DNA from: J054 sp963850255 | Lineage (GTDB): Bacteria; Pseudomonadota; Gammaproteobacteria; Steroidobacterales; GCA-2729495 | Reading direction: 5' to 3' | DNA length: 64,000 nucleotides | NCBI GenBank assembly: GCA_963850255.1 | Contig: CAWKLL010000025.1 | Coordinates: 1 to 64,000 of the forward strand | Part shown: piece by piece, positions 12,624 through 21,629 of the stretch | Layout: each line of letters starts with the position of its first letter | Position numbering within the stretch: the stretch's first letter is position 1 | Position numbers and translations under genes: made by a program | Notes under the pieces: model-generated | Databases searched by the model: none | Told to the model about the DNA's origin: nothing | The model's input: the letters and a program-made list of their open reading frames with translations, nothing else

Positions 12624-14633
12624 GCTCAAAAGAAAGAAATTTCGACTATCAGGTCAACCTCGCCTGGGTGCGCGTCGCACTGGCTCGTGCCGTGGATCGT
12701 GCGGTTGAAGACGGTGCGCTGAAGCCCTCTGAGGGTGAAACAGCTGCGGCCGCATTTGTTCGATTCGTCGAACGTCATCGTCCGGTGGTTCTGATCGAGA
12801 CACGTCTGCCTTTCGGCGAAATACTGGTTGCCGAAATCGTGCATCAGCTCGGCAGTTTGCCGCGCGCCAAACCAATGGTGTCACTGCTTACCGGTGAAAC
12901 AAAGCTCACCGAGGATGTGTTTCAAAGCAACGAGCCGGTGATCGTCTCGATGCACGATACGGGTGTGCAACTGAATGCTGCAGATCTGGGGCGGGAGCTT
13001 GCCGGCGCTCGCTGTCCCGTGTTCATTGGCTGCTCGAGTCAATGGGACCTGGCGGACACATTGCGTCGGCCCGTCGATCTGGTGCTGTCTCTGCCGAACG
13101 CCGATGAGGCGCATTTCCTGCAGGTCTTCGAGGCGTTATTCGCCGAAGCTTTCCCTGGCGATATGCAATCGGATACATCGACCTGGCGTGATTTCGTCTT
13201 GCCTACCGATCTGCAGCAGCCGTTGCGTCTGGGTTACGACGTGAAAGCGGCCGCCGAATACATCAGATCGCGGGTCCAGGAACGCCTTGCGCGACAGTCA
13301 CCGGAATCGGGTCCGTCGCTGACTGACCTGCAAGGTCTGGGCGAGGCGAGGGCCTTTGCGGATGACCTGGTGCGAGACGTTCGCCTCGCGCTGGATGGCC
13401 AGCTCGACTGGGACGAAGTAGACAAGGGCATGTTGATGGTCGGTCCGCCCGGCACAGGCAAGACAACCCTTGCGCGGGCTATTGCCAAGGATTCCGGTAT
13501 CAAGTTTGTTGTGGCCAGTGCGACGGACTGGCAGGCGGCCGGTCATCTCTATCTGCACCTGGCGGCGATTCGGGCGAGTTTTGACGAAGCGCGCCGCTAT
13601 CCGGCGGCCATCTTGTTTATTGACGAAATTGATGCGGTTGGCAATCGGGAGCAACTGGGCCCCAGTGGCCGAGGCTATCAGACACAAGTTATCAATTTCC
13701 TGCTCGAACTACTCGATGGGTTTCATCGCCGCAGCCGTCTGGTTGTGATTGGGGCCACGAACTATGAAGAATCCGTCGACCCTGCCCTGCGTCGCGCCGG
13801 GCGACTGGATCGCACAGTTCGTGTGCCGTATCCCACCGTGCAGGCGCTAAAGTACATATTTGAGTATCAGCTGGAGAAATACGCTGAATCAGGCCGGCTG
13901 GCCGACGATATTGATGTTGAAGAGCTCGCTGGATTGTCTTTTGGTCTTACCGGGGCAGATGTAGATCTGTTCGTGCGTGGCGCTGCCCGCCGGGCGCGCA
14001 AGCGCCGTGATTTGCTCAGCCAGCAGGATCTCGTTGCCGAAGTGCTGCGTCGCCCGCGTTCCGGTGACGGGCGTGCTTCAATCTCTCCGGAGACACTGCG
14101 CCGCCTCGCCGTGCACGAAGCCGGCCATGCGCTTGCTCGACTGCAAGCTGCAAATGGGGGTTCCGATATTGCTTACGTTTCTGTGGCTCCGCGCAGTGAC
14201 GGTCGTATCGGGTTTCTTGCTTCGATGCCGGACCAGCGGTCAGCGCTGACGCGTGATGATTTTCTCGAGAAGCTGCGCGTTTTACTGGCAGGGCGAGCCG
14301 CGGAGGAGGTCATCTATGGACCCGATGGCGTATCAGATCTGGCAGGGCACTACGGACGGCAAAGCGACCTGGCCCGCGCCACGCGCCTGGCGACCATGCT
14401 GGTTGGCTCGGCCGGCCTCGGTCCCAAGGGCGGATTGACCTGGTGGCCGGCACTTAAGGGCGTCAATCGATGTTGAGCTGGACAGCAATGTCGATGCCGA
14501 GCTGGCGCAGATTTATCGGTCGCTCGTTGACCGGTTCGCAGCTGAACGTCGTCTTCTGCAAACACTTACCGCTGCCCTGGTGGAGCAACAGGAGCTCACG
14601 GGAGAGCAGCTTAGGGCGATTGCAGGAGCGTGA
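12620..14633 (+). CDS. Second FtsH-like AAA+ ATPase/M41-type peptidase, frame-interrupted at its C-terminus
   Basis: About 670 aa after removing one extra base near 14460; uncorrected, it stops at 14476. Walker A is GPPGTGKT (about 275), Walker B ILFIDEID and the SRH is GATNYEESVDPALRRAGRLD. HEAGHALA (about 499) and QSDLARATR give an apparently complete M41 zinc site. The shifted tail, 14465-14633, encodes a helical VDAELAQIYRSLVDRFAAER segment typical of the end of FtsH peptidase domains, which is why I extend the gene. It overlaps the first AAA+ gene by 4 nt, so the two are translationally coupled paralogues that may form a mixed hexamer. The shared N-terminal 220 aa has no recognised family. 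Confidence 0.83.
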
Positions 14634-14644
14634 CGAGGAGGGTT

Positions 14645-14740
14645 GCCAGCGGAGGGTGGGTTCTTCCCCTGTCTGAGCAGGTCACCGCCAGGCTTCCCAA
14701 CAAAAGCCCTTGCTAGAGATAACGGGGTTTTTGTCGTTTC
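14645..14740 (+). repeat. Decayed third copy of the 5S 3' end and terminator
   Basis: GGTCACCGCCAGGCTTCC (14680-14697) is identical to the 5S end. Flanking bases align with 5S upstream (CCAGCG, then GGGTGGGTTCTTCCCC) and with the rrn terminator downstream (AAAGCCCTTGCTAGAGATAACGGGG), with scattered changes that spoil the stem. It directly follows the second AAA+ gene and marks the right edge of the island. The remaining 174 nt to the next gene hold nothing further I can support. Confidence 0.75.
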
Positions 14741-14914
14741 GGATGGAGAAAGCGCGGGCACAGCCAAAAAGCCCAACCACCAATCCCGCTGCGAACACGC
14801 GTCGATTGGCAGTGCTGCCCGCCTGAGTTGCCAGATCGCCGGCTTGAAACTCGCCCGGATTAGTCGCATGCTGGCCGCGACATAACATCACGATCTTTTT
14901 AAGGGGGAGATCCG

Positions 14915-15541
14915 ATGACGCACTTACTCATTCGCCGTATGGCGTTTTTCTGCCTGCTGTTTTTAGGTTTCAGTGGCACGTCACAGGCTGTGCCCGTTCT
15001 GTATTCCTACACAGGTAATGACCTGAGTAGCTTTTCCAACATCACCGTCCCATGCGAGCCATTGAGCTTGGGCTGCGAGATTACCAATATCTCGGCTGAG
15101 ATATTGATGCCTGATGCCCTCGATGCAAACCTATTATTCGGCGCTATCGCACCGACTTCCTGGTCGATTACCGATGGACTCAGCACTGTTACGAATGCAA
15201 CGCCAGGATTTAACTTCAGCTTTGTCTTGTCGGCCGGGACTGACGCTAATGGCGATATTGATGAGTGGTGGTTTGCTTTGATTACTAACGGCATTGGACC
15301 CGAGGCGCCGGAAGATCTTATTCAGATCCGTACGCGTAACTCCCAGGGCACCATCGATGACCAAACTGACTACTGTCAGACAGCGACAAACGACAACTGT
15401 ACTTTTACCGGCATTGCTAACGTAGTCAGCAATCCGGGCAGCTGGACGATGACGGTGGTGCCGGTACCTGCGGCGGCTTGGTTGTTTATGTCCGGTCTTG
15501 GCCTGTTGATCGGCGTGGGGCGTCGCTCAGTCTCAGTCTGA
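14915..15541 (+). CDS. Secreted protein with PEP-CTERM-like sorting tail
   Basis: 208 aa. It starts after a strong AGGGGGAG ribosome site, with a signal peptide ending near GTSQA. The C-terminus is VPVPAAAWLFMSGLGLLIG followed by RR, matching the PEP-CTERM variant in which a VPxPAA motif, a TM helix and a basic tail direct exosortase processing. The middle is Thr/Asn/Ser-rich with four cysteines in two close pairs and no known domain. An exosortase must lie outside this window if the tail is used. Its 3' end overlaps mshL, on the other strand, by 9 nt. Confidence 0.75.
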   Translation: MTHLLIRRMAFFCLLFLGFSGTSQAVPVLYSYTGNDLSSFSNITVPCEPLSLGCEITNISAEILMPDALDANLLFGAIAPTSWSITDGLSTVTNATPGFNFSFVLSAGTDANGDIDEWWFALITNGIGPEAPEDLIQIRTRNSQGTIDDQTDYCQTATNDNCTFTGIANVVSNPGSWTMTVVPVPAAAWLFMSGLGLLIGVGRRSVSV

Positions 15542-17515
15542 CTGCGCGAGGACTGGATCCGGGCCGGCCAGCGCCTGCCCGGGTGCATCGGCGCGTTCTT
15601 TCGGGCCCACGCGCACCATCCAGGCGGCGGGGAACTCGTCTAGCCACTGTTCCAGCTCGCTCTGTCCTTCGGCTTCCGTTGCGAAAAAGCCGAGTCGCAG
15701 CCGATACCAGGTATTGCCGTCGATTTCGGTTTCGGATACGTAAAGCAACTGCTCGGCCTTCGGGTCCGTCGCCGTCTGGTCAAAATCGATAGGGGCCAGA
15801 TCGGAATGCAGGTTGATGGCATAGCGACCGGCAATTTCCACGGCTTGCGCTACTGCCGTCTCTGGCTCCGCGCCCGGCCCTTGTGGCGAGACTGTGGGCG
15901 CGTCGACAGCCGATGCCGAATCGATACCGGTTTCCGTGTCCGCGGCATCGTTCTCTAGCGAGGATCTTGTCGTAGTCGGGCGCGCAGTTGCTGGTTCTGC
16001 GATGGGTGACTGGACAATGCTCGACGCTGCCGGTGATTTTTCTGCGCGCGCCGGCGAAACGGACGGACCCACGCCGCCGACCGGCCCCTCGGCCTCAGTT
16101 GCAGTTGTCAATTGCCCGGTCGGGAGGACGCCGTCACTGTCTGCATCCACGTCCGCATCCGATGGCTGCTTCGGTTCCCGCTTGCGAAACGTCTCTTCCA
16201 GACTCTCATCCACCGCCGAAGCATGGTCCTCCATCTCGCGCTGTTCGCGCTCGAATTCGCGTAAGGATTCGTCGTTCAGCGCGACTACCGTATCGTCCAG
16301 CAGACGCGGTGTGATAATCACCACGGTCTCTGTGTTCACCGTGGTGCGCGACTTGCTGGAGAACAACCAGCGAACGCCCGGGATCCGGCCCAGCAGCGGC
16401 ACGCCTGTGCGGCCTTCGGTGGTCGTGTTCCGCATCAGGCCGCCGATAAAGATCGATTGGCCGCTGGATACCAGCAGGCGTGTCGTGACTTCTGTCGTGG
16501 TCTGCGACGGGATACCGTTCTCGTCGACGATGCCGGTGCTGACTTCGGGATGGATATTCAGCAGGATCTGGCCATTTTGGTCAATCGTTGGTGTCACTCG
16601 GAGAATCGTGCCGGACTCGAGAAACTCGATCGACTCGGTCGTTACCTGGTTGATTGTGGTTGTCACGCGATAACCGCGACGGTCACCGATAATGACCTCG
16701 GCCTCCTCGTTTACTACGGTTACGACCTTCGGGGACGCCAGGTTGCGTACCCGGCCATCGCTCTCCAGGGCGCGCAGGCTTGCTTCGATATTCGGCTCAA
16801 GGTAGTTGAAGAAGAAACCGGCATTACCGCTGTTGCCCGGCGTCAGCAGGCCGTCGACGCCAAAGTCGCCGGAGCCGTCGCCCGAGGTAAACAGCCCCTG
16901 CCAGTCGATGCCGAAGGATTGCTCGTCGTTCAGTTTTATCTCGAAGATCTTGGCTTCGATCAACACTTGCAGTGGGCGCTTGTCCAGTTCGGTGACCAGT
17001 TGACTGATCCGGTAGACAAACCCGGGCTGGTCCTCGATCACCAGCAGCTTGCGGTCCGGCAGCGCGGTGATATTGCCGAAATCCGACAGGTAATCGCCCA
17101 GCTTGGATTCGAGCTGGACCGGGTCGGCATATTGCACGGGTATGGACTTCATGATCGTAAAGCCGCCGCCCGGGGCTTTACCGGCCTGGTTTTCCGGGAT
17201 GACAAAGTAGGTATTCTTTTGGCGCTCGACCATAAAGCCGGCAGCGCGCGCAATCGACCGGATTGCCTCGTCCAGCGTGACGTCGTACAGATTGAATGAC
17301 ACATCAGATTCGACGTTGTCGGCCAGCAGGATGTTCACTCGATTTTGTCGCGCCAGCATGTTCATCACATCGCTGAGAGAGGTATCACGCATGCTGAGCG
17401 TAATGCGTGTTTCAGCACCGACCGATCCGCTGACCAGCAGCATCAGCAAACCGGCAGCGATGAGCCAGCCGGACCTCTTGTGCCCATTTCTTGCGTTAAT
17501 CGTCATTCGATTCAT
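15533..17515 (-). CDS. mshL: MshL-like pilus secretin with C-terminal SPOR-like domain
   Basis: 660 aa from ATG 17515; an upstream in-frame start at 17620 would lie deep inside the previous gene. A signal peptide (WLIAAGLLMLLVSGSVGAE) is followed by an STN-type domain (LDEAIRSIARAAGF), an N-domain and the secretin core ending SGQSIFIGGLMRNTTTEGR and GVPLLGRIPGVRWLF. It forms the outer-membrane pore of the pilus. After the core comes a Pro/Ala/Ser/Thr-rich linker (about 450-570), then about 80 residues resembling a SPOR peptidoglycan-binding domain (GNTWYRLRLGFFATEAEGQ). SPOR on a secretin is unusual. It overlaps mshK by 20 nt. Confidence 0.88.
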   Translation of the reverse strand: MNRMTINARNGHKRSGWLIAAGLLMLLVSGSVGAETRITLSMRDTSLSDVMNMLARQNRVNILLADNVESDVSFNLYDVTLDEAIRSIARAAGFMVERQKNTYFVIPENQAGKAPGGGFTIMKSIPVQYADPVQLESKLGDYLSDFGNITALPDRKLLVIEDQPGFVYRISQLVTELDKRPLQVLIEAKIFEIKLNDEQSFGIDWQGLFTSGDGSGDFGVDGLLTPGNSGNAGFFFNYLEPNIEASLRALESDGRVRNLASPKVVTVVNEEAEVIIGDRRGYRVTTTINQVTTESIEFLESGTILRVTPTIDQNGQILLNIHPEVSTGIVDENGIPSQTTTEVTTRLLVSSGQSIFIGGLMRNTTTEGRTGVPLLGRIPGVRWLFSSKSRTTVNTETVVIITPRLLDDTVVALNDESLREFEREQREMEDHASAVDESLEETFRKREPKQPSDADVDADSDGVLPTGQLTTATEAEGPVGGVGPSVSPARAEKSPAASSIVQSPIAEPATARPTTTRSSLENDAADTETGIDSASAVDAPTVSPQGPGAEPETAVAQAVEIAGRYAINLHSDLAPIDFDQTATDPKAEQLLYVSETEIDGNTWYRLRLGFFATEAEGQSELEQWLDEFPAAWMVRVGPKERADAPGQALAGPDPVLAQSD

Positions 17516-17855
17516 CGTCTTTGTCCGGGTAAAGGGCGATGGTGATAATTTCGTCACCGCGTCGAAATACCGCATGTTCCTCAGCGACTTCCAGTAGTTG
17601 ATAACCGCCGGCTTCCTCACCGACCGCCATGATCTCGCCGCCGAGGTTCACCAGCGATTCACCGCCGGCTGCCAGGATGCCGAAAATTTGCGGACGCGAA
17701 CCCGGCGCCGCAGGCGTGACGCCAGGCGCATCGGCTTGCGCGATGAAATCTGCGGGCTCCTGGAAAGGGTCGCGACGCAGCTTGTCGGCCATCGCAGGGG
17801 ATCCGGCCATCAGGCCTGCCAGCAGAAAAATCAGCGTTATGAGGATCCCGTTCAT
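17496..17855 (-). CDS. mshK: MshK-like pilus biogenesis protein
   Basis: 119 aa with a signal peptide (ILITLIFLLAGLMAGSPAMA), then RRDPFQEP, a typical opening of short periplasmic pilotin/PilP/MshK-like proteins, and a small beta domain (PQIFGILAAGGESLVNLGG). Its place between PilO-like and secretin genes matches mshK in Vibrio. It overlaps mshJ by 4 nt upstream. Confidence 0.7.
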   Translation of the reverse strand: MNGILITLIFLLAGLMAGSPAMADKLRRDPFQEPADFIAQADAPGVTPAAPGSRPQIFGILAAGGESLVNLGGEIMAVGEEAGGYQLLEVAEEHAVFRRGDEIITIALYPDKDDESNDD

Positions 17856-18433
17856 GACGCATTCCGATATGCGGCCATGGTCAATTTGATCTGCAGCGCC
17901 GGGGAATCAGTGTCCCTGCCGCTGTTCGAGCGCAACATCTCGAAGCGCTTTACAACCACGAAACCAAGTTCTTCATCAATGTTCTGTAACCAGTCGAAGA
18001 AATCGAAGTAGCCGCCCCTGAGCTCGACGTCAAAGACCAGTTCGCGGAACTCGTTCAACGGCATGCCCTCGCGCGGCTGCACGCTGACAAGAATCATCTC
18101 GTTACGCCAGGAGATTGTCTGCAGCCGGCCGATGACGAAGGCCTCCATCTGCTTGGTCGGCAGACTGGATGCGTCGCCGTTCAGTGTCCGTTCCAGCCGG
18201 GTAACGTCGGCGCGCAGCGTGTTGAGCTGGGTCTCCAGGCTCGATCCGTCTGCTGCTCCCTGTCGCATCAGGGCCAGCGAGGCGCTGGTGGCCTGGTAGG
18301 CACGCCACTGGGGAAGCACGAGGTACAGCAGCATCGCGGCAAGCAGCAGGCCGATGAGGCCGATGCCGATCAGCCGCATCTGCCGGGGGTCGAGGGACTG
18401 CAACGATTGCAGCTGGAGTTGTGCCGCGGTCAT
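17852..18433 (-). CDS. mshJ: MshJ/PilO-like inner-membrane pilus alignment protein
   Basis: 193 aa. One N-terminal TM helix (LIGIGLIGLLLAAMLLYLV), a coiled-coil stretch (LETQLNTLRADVTRLERTL) and a periplasmic alpha/beta domain with FDVELRGGYFDFFDWLQNI, the PilO signature region. It probably pairs with the PilN-like protein upstream to link the cytoplasmic ATPase platform to the secretin. Four-base overlaps on both sides indicate tight translational coupling. Confidence 0.75.
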   Translation of the reverse strand: MTAAQLQLQSLQSLDPRQMRLIGIGLIGLLLAAMLLYLVLPQWRAYQATSASLALMRQGAADGSSLETQLNTLRADVTRLERTLNGDASSLPTKQMEAFVIGRLQTISWRNEMILVSVQPREGMPLNEFRELVFDVELRGGYFDFFDWLQNIDEELGFVVVKRFEMLRSNSGRDTDSPALQIKLTMAAYRNAS

Positions 18434-19086
18434 CCTTTCGCCTCGCTATTCAATACGATGGCCAGGTCGAACTGGACAACGTCGCGGCTGCCGAGCTTGG
18501 CCAGTTCGGTGCGTTGGACGCTTACCTCAACTACGGTGGGCTGTTCGTAAAGTCCGTTGACGAACCGGGAGAGGGCTTCGTGATCGCGTGCCTGCCCGGT
18601 AATTGTCATGTGTGTCTCGACGCGCCAGGCCTGGTCGCGGCCGTCTTCGCCCGACTCGGGCACGACAATGAAATAGCCGGTCTCGACACCGCGTGCCTGG
18701 CTCTCGGGGACCATGACCCCGGCCCTCCGGAACTGCCAGTTGACGAACCACACCTCGGCATCCGCCAAAGATTGGTCGAGCGTTGTAAACATCGACTTGG
18801 CAGGCGCGCCACTGCGCAGGCTGGTAAGCAGCGACAGCTGCTGCGCCAGGGCCTTTTTCTTGGCATCCATGCCCTGCAATTCATCGCGTTGTTGATCGGT
18901 GACTGCGCGCTGCTGCTCCAGCAGTGAGGATTCCGCCTGCAGCTTATGCACCTGAAAGCTGAGGCCTGCAAACAAGAGCAGGCCGCCGGCCAGCACTATC
19001 GATCCGGCAATCAGCATCTGCCGCGACCAGATTTTCAGCCAGCGCGCTCGCCGATAGTCGGCCGGTATCAGGTCGATGTCAGTCAT
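18430..19086 (-). CDS. PilN/MshI2-like inner-membrane pilus assembly protein
   Basis: 218 aa. It begins MTDIDLIPADYRRAR, close to the conserved N-terminus (IDLIPxxYR) by which PilN docks on PilM. A TM helix (LIAGSIVLAGGLLLFAGLS), a coiled coil and a periplasmic ferredoxin-like domain follow. It sits after the PilM-like gene and before the PilO-like gene, as expected. Confidence 0.78.
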   Translation of the reverse strand: MTDIDLIPADYRRARWLKIWSRQMLIAGSIVLAGGLLLFAGLSFQVHKLQAESSLLEQQRAVTDQQRDELQGMDAKKKALAQQLSLLTSLRSGAPAKSMFTTLDQSLADAEVWFVNWQFRRAGVMVPESQARGVETGYFIVVPESGEDGRDQAWRVETHMTITGQARDHEALSRFVNGLYEQPTVVEVSVQRTELAKLGSRDVVQFDLAIVLNSEAKG

Positions 19087-20218
19087 CGTCCGTCAGCCCC
19101 CTGAGCGCCAGGCCTGTTGCTACCGCTAGCTCCGGCCCGACGCCGGCGTAATCAATCATGTCGGTCTCGTCGCCGCCATCGAAGATCGCGGTAATCGGCA
19201 TGCTCGTGGATACGGGCAGTTTGGCGATCTCGCTTAGCAGTTCGTCCGCTCCGGGCCAGCGCGCGATGGAACCGAAGGTATAGACCTGCTCGATCACTTC
19301 GCCCTGGCTTTCAGAGGCCGCGTACAGGCAGGCGCGCCTGACTTCTTCGACCAGTCCCGCGAAGGCCGGGCGCACGATTTCCATGACCGGGTTCAGGTCA
19401 TCCGGTGTCAGTTCCTGCGTGGCGCCGAACGGCCGGCTGGTCTGCTGGGCCAGGCCCTGGCGCACCGCCATTTCCTCCGCCATCGCAAGCGAGACATCCA
19501 GGCTCTTGGCAATTTGCTTGATGACAAGGTTCGACCCGAAGTTGATTTCCTTGTCCATCAGCAGGCGGCGTCCGGAGATTAATGTGAGGTAGCTGCGCTC
19601 AGCCCCGTAGTTGATGATCATTACATTGCCGCGCGCCCCGGCCGGCTTCGGCAGCAGGCCAATGAGCCGGTTGACCGCGGCCGGGCTCACTTCCAGCTCC
19701 GTTACGTCGATCCGGGCCTGGCGCAGCTGCTCGAGAAAATTCAGCACATCGGTTTTGGCGCTGGCTGTGACCAGCGCTACTTTGTCGCGGTTGCTGCCGG
19801 TGCGTACCGGCAGGTAGTCGATGACGTAGTCCCTGGCGCCGCCTTCCAGTCGTTCGTCCATCAGGCGCAGAATAACTTCGCCGTCAGAACCGGGCCCGGA
19901 CAGCTGATAGCTCAGTGACGAGATTCTCACCATGGCAGGCGGTAAGGCCGTGACAACCTGGCGGCCGCGGAACGGTGCACGCTGCCAGAGATTTCCGAGC
20001 AGCCGCTGTAGTCTCGCCGGACTGGCCAGCGCGTCTTCGCGGGTGTCGAGGTAGTTCAGCGATGCCCAGGCCCGCAGGCAGTACTTCCCGCCGACAGTGC
20101 GACGCAGCTGCACCGCATGCACCTGCTCATCGGCGAAATGCAGGCCAATGGGCCCGACTCGGTTCTTGAGTGGCGCCGGTGCCAGGCTGAGTTTGAGTCT
20201 GTCGATCAGCGCGCTCAT
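19079..20218 (-). CDS. mshI: MshI/PilM-like actin-fold pilus assembly protein
   Basis: 379 aa, cytoplasmic. RVGPIGLHFADEQVHAVQL opens an actin-like ATPase fold as in PilM, GNVMIINYGAERSYLTLI is the phosphate-2-like strand and the end ELAVATGLALRGL is typical of PilM/MshI. It should recruit the PilN N-terminus. It overlaps the PilN-like gene by 8 nt and the cyclase upstream by 4 nt. Confidence 0.8.
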   Translation of the reverse strand: MSALIDRLKLSLAPAPLKNRVGPIGLHFADEQVHAVQLRRTVGGKYCLRAWASLNYLDTREDALASPARLQRLLGNLWQRAPFRGRQVVTALPPAMVRISSLSYQLSGPGSDGEVILRLMDERLEGGARDYVIDYLPVRTGSNRDKVALVTASAKTDVLNFLEQLRQARIDVTELEVSPAAVNRLIGLLPKPAGARGNVMIINYGAERSYLTLISGRRLLMDKEINFGSNLVIKQIAKSLDVSLAMAEEMAVRQGLAQQTSRPFGATQELTPDDLNPVMEIVRPAFAGLVEEVRRACLYAASESQGEVIEQVYTFGSIARWPGADELLSEIAKLPVSTSMPITAIFDGGDETDMIDYAGVGPELAVATGLALRGLTDDD

Positions 20219-21385
20219 GTTGCCTCGCGCCTGGGCGGTAAGGACACTTCGGTTCGTTCCGGTCGATAGCCACGTTTGGCGGCATACAGCGATTCATCGG
20301 CATGCCGGTAAATTTCTTCCAGCGGGTGTGATTGTCCGTCAGCGGCGATGGCATAGCCTGCGCTGACCCTGACCGGTCGGCCCTCTGTCGCGCGCAACAC
20401 GGCCGGATCTGTTTCCAGGTGACGCAGGCAGCGGTCGATCTGCTTCCTGCATTCCTTGCCATGGAACAGCACGGCGAATTCATCGCCGCCAAGACGAATG
20501 ACCAGCGAATCACCCGGCAGGTTGTCCTGCAATATCCGCACCAGCTGCTTGAGTACGCTGTCGCCGCAGTGATGTCCGTAAGTGTCGTTCAGCGGCTTGA
20601 ACTGATCAATATCGAGCAGCACCAGCACCACACGCTGATCTCGCTTCACGGCTTGTGCGACGATCTGTGCGTAGTTGTTGTCCAGAAATCGCCGGTTCAG
20701 GGCGCCGGTCAAAGGATCGGTCAGGGACAATTGCTCGTGGCGACGCTGGGCCTGCTCAAGGTCGTAGCGGGATTCAATATCATGCTTGCGCACGCGAATA
20801 TTGCGCGCCACCAGGACCACGGCGATCACCGCGCTGGCGATGAACAGGAACTGCAGCGTCCACAAGTGTCTCGCTGTCGAAGCGACCCTTAACGGCCACG
20901 GTGGAGCCGGTAAACAGTGTGTAGATCAGGATCGTGACTGCAGCCGCTTCCCGCAGGCCCCAGGGCACCAGCGGCACGGCGATGATCAACATGATGGCAC
21001 TGGCCATCAGCGCCGTGTCGAAGTCTCCGGCGCGGTGGGCGACCATCACGACCGCGGTTGCGTAAACCAGCAGGTAGGCCATGGCGAGGTAATGCAGGGC
21101 CGCCGTATCCTTGACGAAACGCACGGACCAGAGCATGTGCAGGCTAAGCAGGCTGAGCATGCAAAAGGTGTAGAAGTACTCATCGCCCCGGCCGGCGCGG
21201 TACTCCAGGGTCCAGATGCCGCCCTGAAGTCCGAGCAATAACAAGGCAAGCCATAGCAATCCGGCACGGGTCTCGGGCAACACCAGTTCGCGCGCATAGG
21301 CTGATACCTCGTCGCGTGCGAAGTCAGTCGCTGACAGGAGTTGCTTCACCCCGTTAAACACTTGGCCATTCCTTCCTTGTCGCAA
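20215..21385 (-). CDS. Membrane-bound diguanylate cyclase (GGDEF), frame-interrupted
   Basis: About 389 aa after removing one extra base near 20867. The N-terminal half has six or so TM segments (LLWLALLLLGLQGGIWTL, LHYLAMAYLLVYATAVVMV and others) and the last helix (WTLQFLFIASAVIAVVLVA) is read only in the shifted frame. The C-terminal GGDEF domain shows DPLTGALNRR, DIDQFKPLNDTYGHHCGD and the active-site RLGGDEFAVLF. RESP-type I-site residues are not obvious; the region reads RKQIDRCL. It lies in the msh operon between the adhesin and mshI, so local c-di-GMP synthesis for pilus control is likely. Confidence 0.82.
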
Positions 21386-21576
21386 TTACCGGGTGCGCCG
21401 CGGCGGCCCGCAGTCACGGATTCCCATAGCAAGATTAAGGAAAATCAGGGGTTACTGACTGTGATCCAGTCTGGATTTGGGCGTAGTTATGACAAGCTGT
21501 CGAGCAGCAACGGACCGCAACAGGTTTGAACTGTGACGCCTGTCACACTGGCCTCATTCCAGCACTGCGGCTGCAT

Positions 21577-21623
21577 GGGGACATTCTGCTTTTTCCGCTC
21601 TGCGGAAAAAGCAGAATGTCCCT
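21577..21623. repeat. REP-like palindrome, left of RAYT
   Basis: Nearly perfect 21-22-bp hairpin: GGGGACATTCTGCTTTTTCC, then GC, loop TCT and the reverse complement. It is the mirror partner of 22333-22379. The 190 nt between it and the cyclase start hold no gene. Confidence 0.88.
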
Positions 21624-21629
21624 ATTAAC

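Noticed and set aside
14643..14885. 80-codon open frame across the decayed 5S copy
   Set aside because: It follows the 5S-derived repeat and low-information sequence, with no ribosome site.
17516..17620. Longer mshL start at 17620
   Set aside because: It would overlap mshK by over 120 nt, and the signal peptide begins after ATG 17515.
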